A stretch of 64,000 nt of DNA from assembly GCA_902526795.1 (NCBI GenBank), contig CABZMF010000001.1:135458-199457 (forward strand), written 5' to 3'. The DNA comes from an uncultured Fidelibacterota bacterium. Lineage in GTDB: Bacteria; Fidelibacterota; Marinisomatia; Marinisomatales; Marinisomataceae. The stretch's first letter is position 1; each line of letters opens with the position of its first letter. The notes beneath the pieces are model-generated. The model was not told where the DNA came from and ran no database searches. It saw only the letters and a program-made list of their open reading frames with translations. The translations under genes were made by a program, and so were the position numbers. Positions 62,331-64,000 of the stretch are shown piece after piece.

Positions 62331-62388
62331 GTTTTTAAAGGTTGAAGCTAATTTTACGTAAAGGAGATTAGGCCATGCGTTTAAAAAC
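62331..62388 (+). ncRNA. Tandem structured leader element, copy 3 (contains receptor start codon)
   Basis: Outer helix GTTTTTAAA/TTTAAAAAC, inner helix CTAAT/ATTAG; SD-like AAGGAG in apical loop; ATG 62375 in conserved strand. Confidence 0.75.
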
Positions 62389-64000
62389 AATTGTACTATA
62401 CGTATGTGTTGCCATAACACAATTATTTTCACAAACAGGTAATTTATTAGGAACTGTTTCAGATTCAAACGGTTCCTTTCCATTACCAGGTGCCAATGTT
62501 TTTTTGGAGGGAACTAACTTTGGAGGAATAACTGATTCCGGAGGTAAGGTTTATCTTTCAAATCTACCAGCAGGTAATTATAAGCTAGTAGTTTCGTACA
62601 TTGGATATGAAAATCAAGAAAAAGATATTTCCATTAATGCAGAAAGTTTGAACACTTTTTCATTAGAATTATCAGTTGGAACATTAGTTGGAAACGATAT
62701 TGATGTCATTGGCAATTCTTTATCGGGTCAGGCTAGAGCGTTAAATAATCAAAAAAATAAATCAAATATTAGTAATGTAATTTCATCCGATCAGGTTGGG
62801 AAGTTTCCAGACTCAAATATTGGAGATGCGTTAAAACGTGTTCCTGGAATTGCTGTATACAACGATATGGGTGAAGCTAGATTTGGACATGTTCGCGGAA
62901 CTCCATCTAGTTTTAATTCAGCAACCATTAATGGGGAAAGAATGCCTTCTGCGGAAGCTACAACAAGAAGTAACCAGTTGGATTTAATTCCTGCTGATAT
63001 GATCCAAACTGTTGAAGTTATTAAAGCACTTACTCCAGATATGGATGCAGACGCAATTGGAGGTTCAATAAATCTGATTACTAGAAAAGCTGCAGGAAAA
63101 AGATCCTCTATCACTGTTGGACGAGGAGATAATTCTTTAGATGAAGCTGGAAAAATCGTACAACTTTCAGGGATGTATTCAGATAGGCCAGAAGGTAAAA
63201 ATTTTGGCTACATGTTTAATTTCTCTTTTTATGATAATTGGACAGGATCGGACAATATTGAGGCTGAATGGGATGATGAAGGAAATGTTGTTGAACATGA
63301 TATTAGAAAATATCTTGTGCATCGTGAAAGAAAGAGTCTTGGTTTAAGATTTGACTATAATTTGGGCAATTCAGAATTCTATGCTGATTTAAACTTTAAT
63401 GACAGAGATGATTATGAAAATAGATATAGACAAAGAATCAAAAATTTAGATGAAGGTGAAGGTAGTCAAGAAATTAGAAGACAGACCAAAGCAGGTCTTC
63501 CAGGAAATGAATATGGAAGACTTGAAGATCAGAAGCTTTTTTCATACAAATTTGGTGGGACCAGTTTTTTAGATAAGCTTAAACTTGATTATTCATTTAA
63601 GATATCTGAAGCATCTGAATTAAGACCAAATGAAAGATATTTAGCATTAAGATTAAAAAATCAAACTGCCGTTTGGAATCAAAGTACTGAAAAACCAAAC
63701 TTTACTTTTTCAAATGCAATCGCTGAAGACTTAAATGATTCTTGGGACTTTAGAGAAATCATTGAAGAAAAAAGAGATACGGACGAAAAAGCAAGAAGCT
63801 TCAAGATTGATGCTGATTATAGCTTTACTGATAATTTAAAGCTTGAGGCAGGGTTGAAGATTAGTACAAGAAAGAAAGAAAGACGAAATGAGTTTTACGA
63901 GTTTGAACCTGTTGATGAAGATGCTTTCTTAGTTGACGCATTTTCAAATATTGTCAATCAAGACAAAAGCGAATGGTTAAATGATGGCAATGGAACTTCC
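62375..64000 (+). CDS. TonB-dependent receptor, N-terminal part (3' end outside window)
   Basis: MRLKTIVLYVCVAITQLFSQTGNLLGTVSD...PGANVFLEGTNFGGITDSGG (CarboxypepD_reg-like), plug VGKFPDSNIGDALKRVPGIAVYND, IEVIKALTPDMDADAIGGSINLITR-like region; open to window end. Confidence 0.93.
   Translation, partial: MRLKTIVLYVCVAITQLFSQTGNLLGTVSDSNGSFPLPGANVFLEGTNFGGITDSGGKVYLSNLPAGNYKLVVSYIGYENQEKDISINAESLNTFSLELSVGTLVGNDIDVIGNSLSGQARALNNQKNKSNISNVISSDQVGKFPDSNIGDALKRVPGIAVYNDMGEARFGHVRGTPSSFNSATINGERMPSAEATTRSNQLDLIPADMIQTVEVIKALTPDMDADAIGGSINLITRKAAGKRSSITVGRGDNSLDEAGKIVQLSGMYSDRPEGKNFGYMFNFSFYDNWTGSDNIEAEWDDEGNVVEHDIRKYLVHRERKSLGLRFDYNLGNSEFYADLNFNDRDDYENRYRQRIKNLDEGEGSQEIRRQTKAGLPGNEYGRLEDQKLFSYKFGGTSFLDKLKLDYSFKISEASELRPNERYLALRLKNQTAVWNQSTEKPNFTFSNAIAEDLNDSWDFREIIEEKRDTDEKARSFKIDADYSFTDNLKLEAGLKISTRKKERRNEFYEFEPVDEDAFLVDAFSNIVNQDKSEWLNDGNGTS

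Noticed and set aside
62188-62388. CRISPR array or mobile-element terminal repeats as explanation of the 70-nt repeats
   Set aside because: Copies are imperfect with compensatory changes in stems, no spacer/repeat partition, no cas or transposase genes, and the last copy contains the receptor start codon.
62188-62388. Cobalamin or other familiar riboswitch upstream of a TonB receptor
   Set aside because: I could not find the cobalamin box or other familiar aptamer cores; units of about 60 nt are too small for cobalamin. Needs cmsearch to confirm.
62188-62388. Simple recent tandem duplication of the 5' UTR as sole explanation
   Set aside because: Likely the origin, but a recent neutral duplication would not preserve pairing in both helices while the stem sequences diverge and the loop strands stay fixed.
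62791-63114. 107-aa minus-strand ORF
   Set aside because: Antisense to the conserved TonB-receptor plug region; no start context or recognised family.

Overview
AT-rich (roughly 30% GC by eye) bacterial chromosome segment, densely packed and mostly + strand, with many 1-14 nt gene overlaps. Gene content (Kdo/Lpt LPS genes, TolC, BamA-like barrel, TonB-dependent receptor with carboxypeptidase-D-like N-terminal domain) indicates a Gram-negative bacterium of the Bacteroidota/Marinimicrobia-like kind; this placement is inference only. From left to right: (1) O-antigen/capsule cluster (flippase end, glycosyltransferases, rfbBACD, short UDP-sugar dehydrogenase, epimerases, PglC/WcaJ-type sugar transferase, gmhA); (2) minus-strand ahcY-metK-SET-domain cluster; (3) zinc-ribbon protein, RNase P RNA (rnpB), fabH, PgpH-like HD protein, ybeY, mazG; (4) housekeeping block (envC-like, holB, metG, tatD, rsmA, rpsU, phosphohexomutase, valS, recG); (5) DUF2723 protein, GT2, CCA-adding enzyme; (6) TolC/MacA/MacB-type efflux operon; (7) gatC, kdsB-pyrG-kdsA-kdsC-lptC-lptB-rpoN-argF with convergent lpxH; (8) peptidase/beta-propeller/barrel fusion, tgt, bcp, small proteins, SSS transporter; (9) the start of a TonB-dependent receptor cut by the window end. 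The most unusual signal is in the 253-nt leader between the SSS transporter and the receptor: three imperfect tandem copies (AUGs exactly 70 nt apart) of a two-helix RNA-like element with covarying helices and an invariant internal loop (GUUGAAG / GCCAUGC) that contains an AUG. In the third copy this AUG is the receptor start codon; in the first two it opens short ORFs (MHLKRFSLLFKS*, MRLKKS*) that mimic the receptor N-terminus (MRLK...). It looks like a tandem cis-regulatory RNA acting on translation, and I do not recognise it as a known class.
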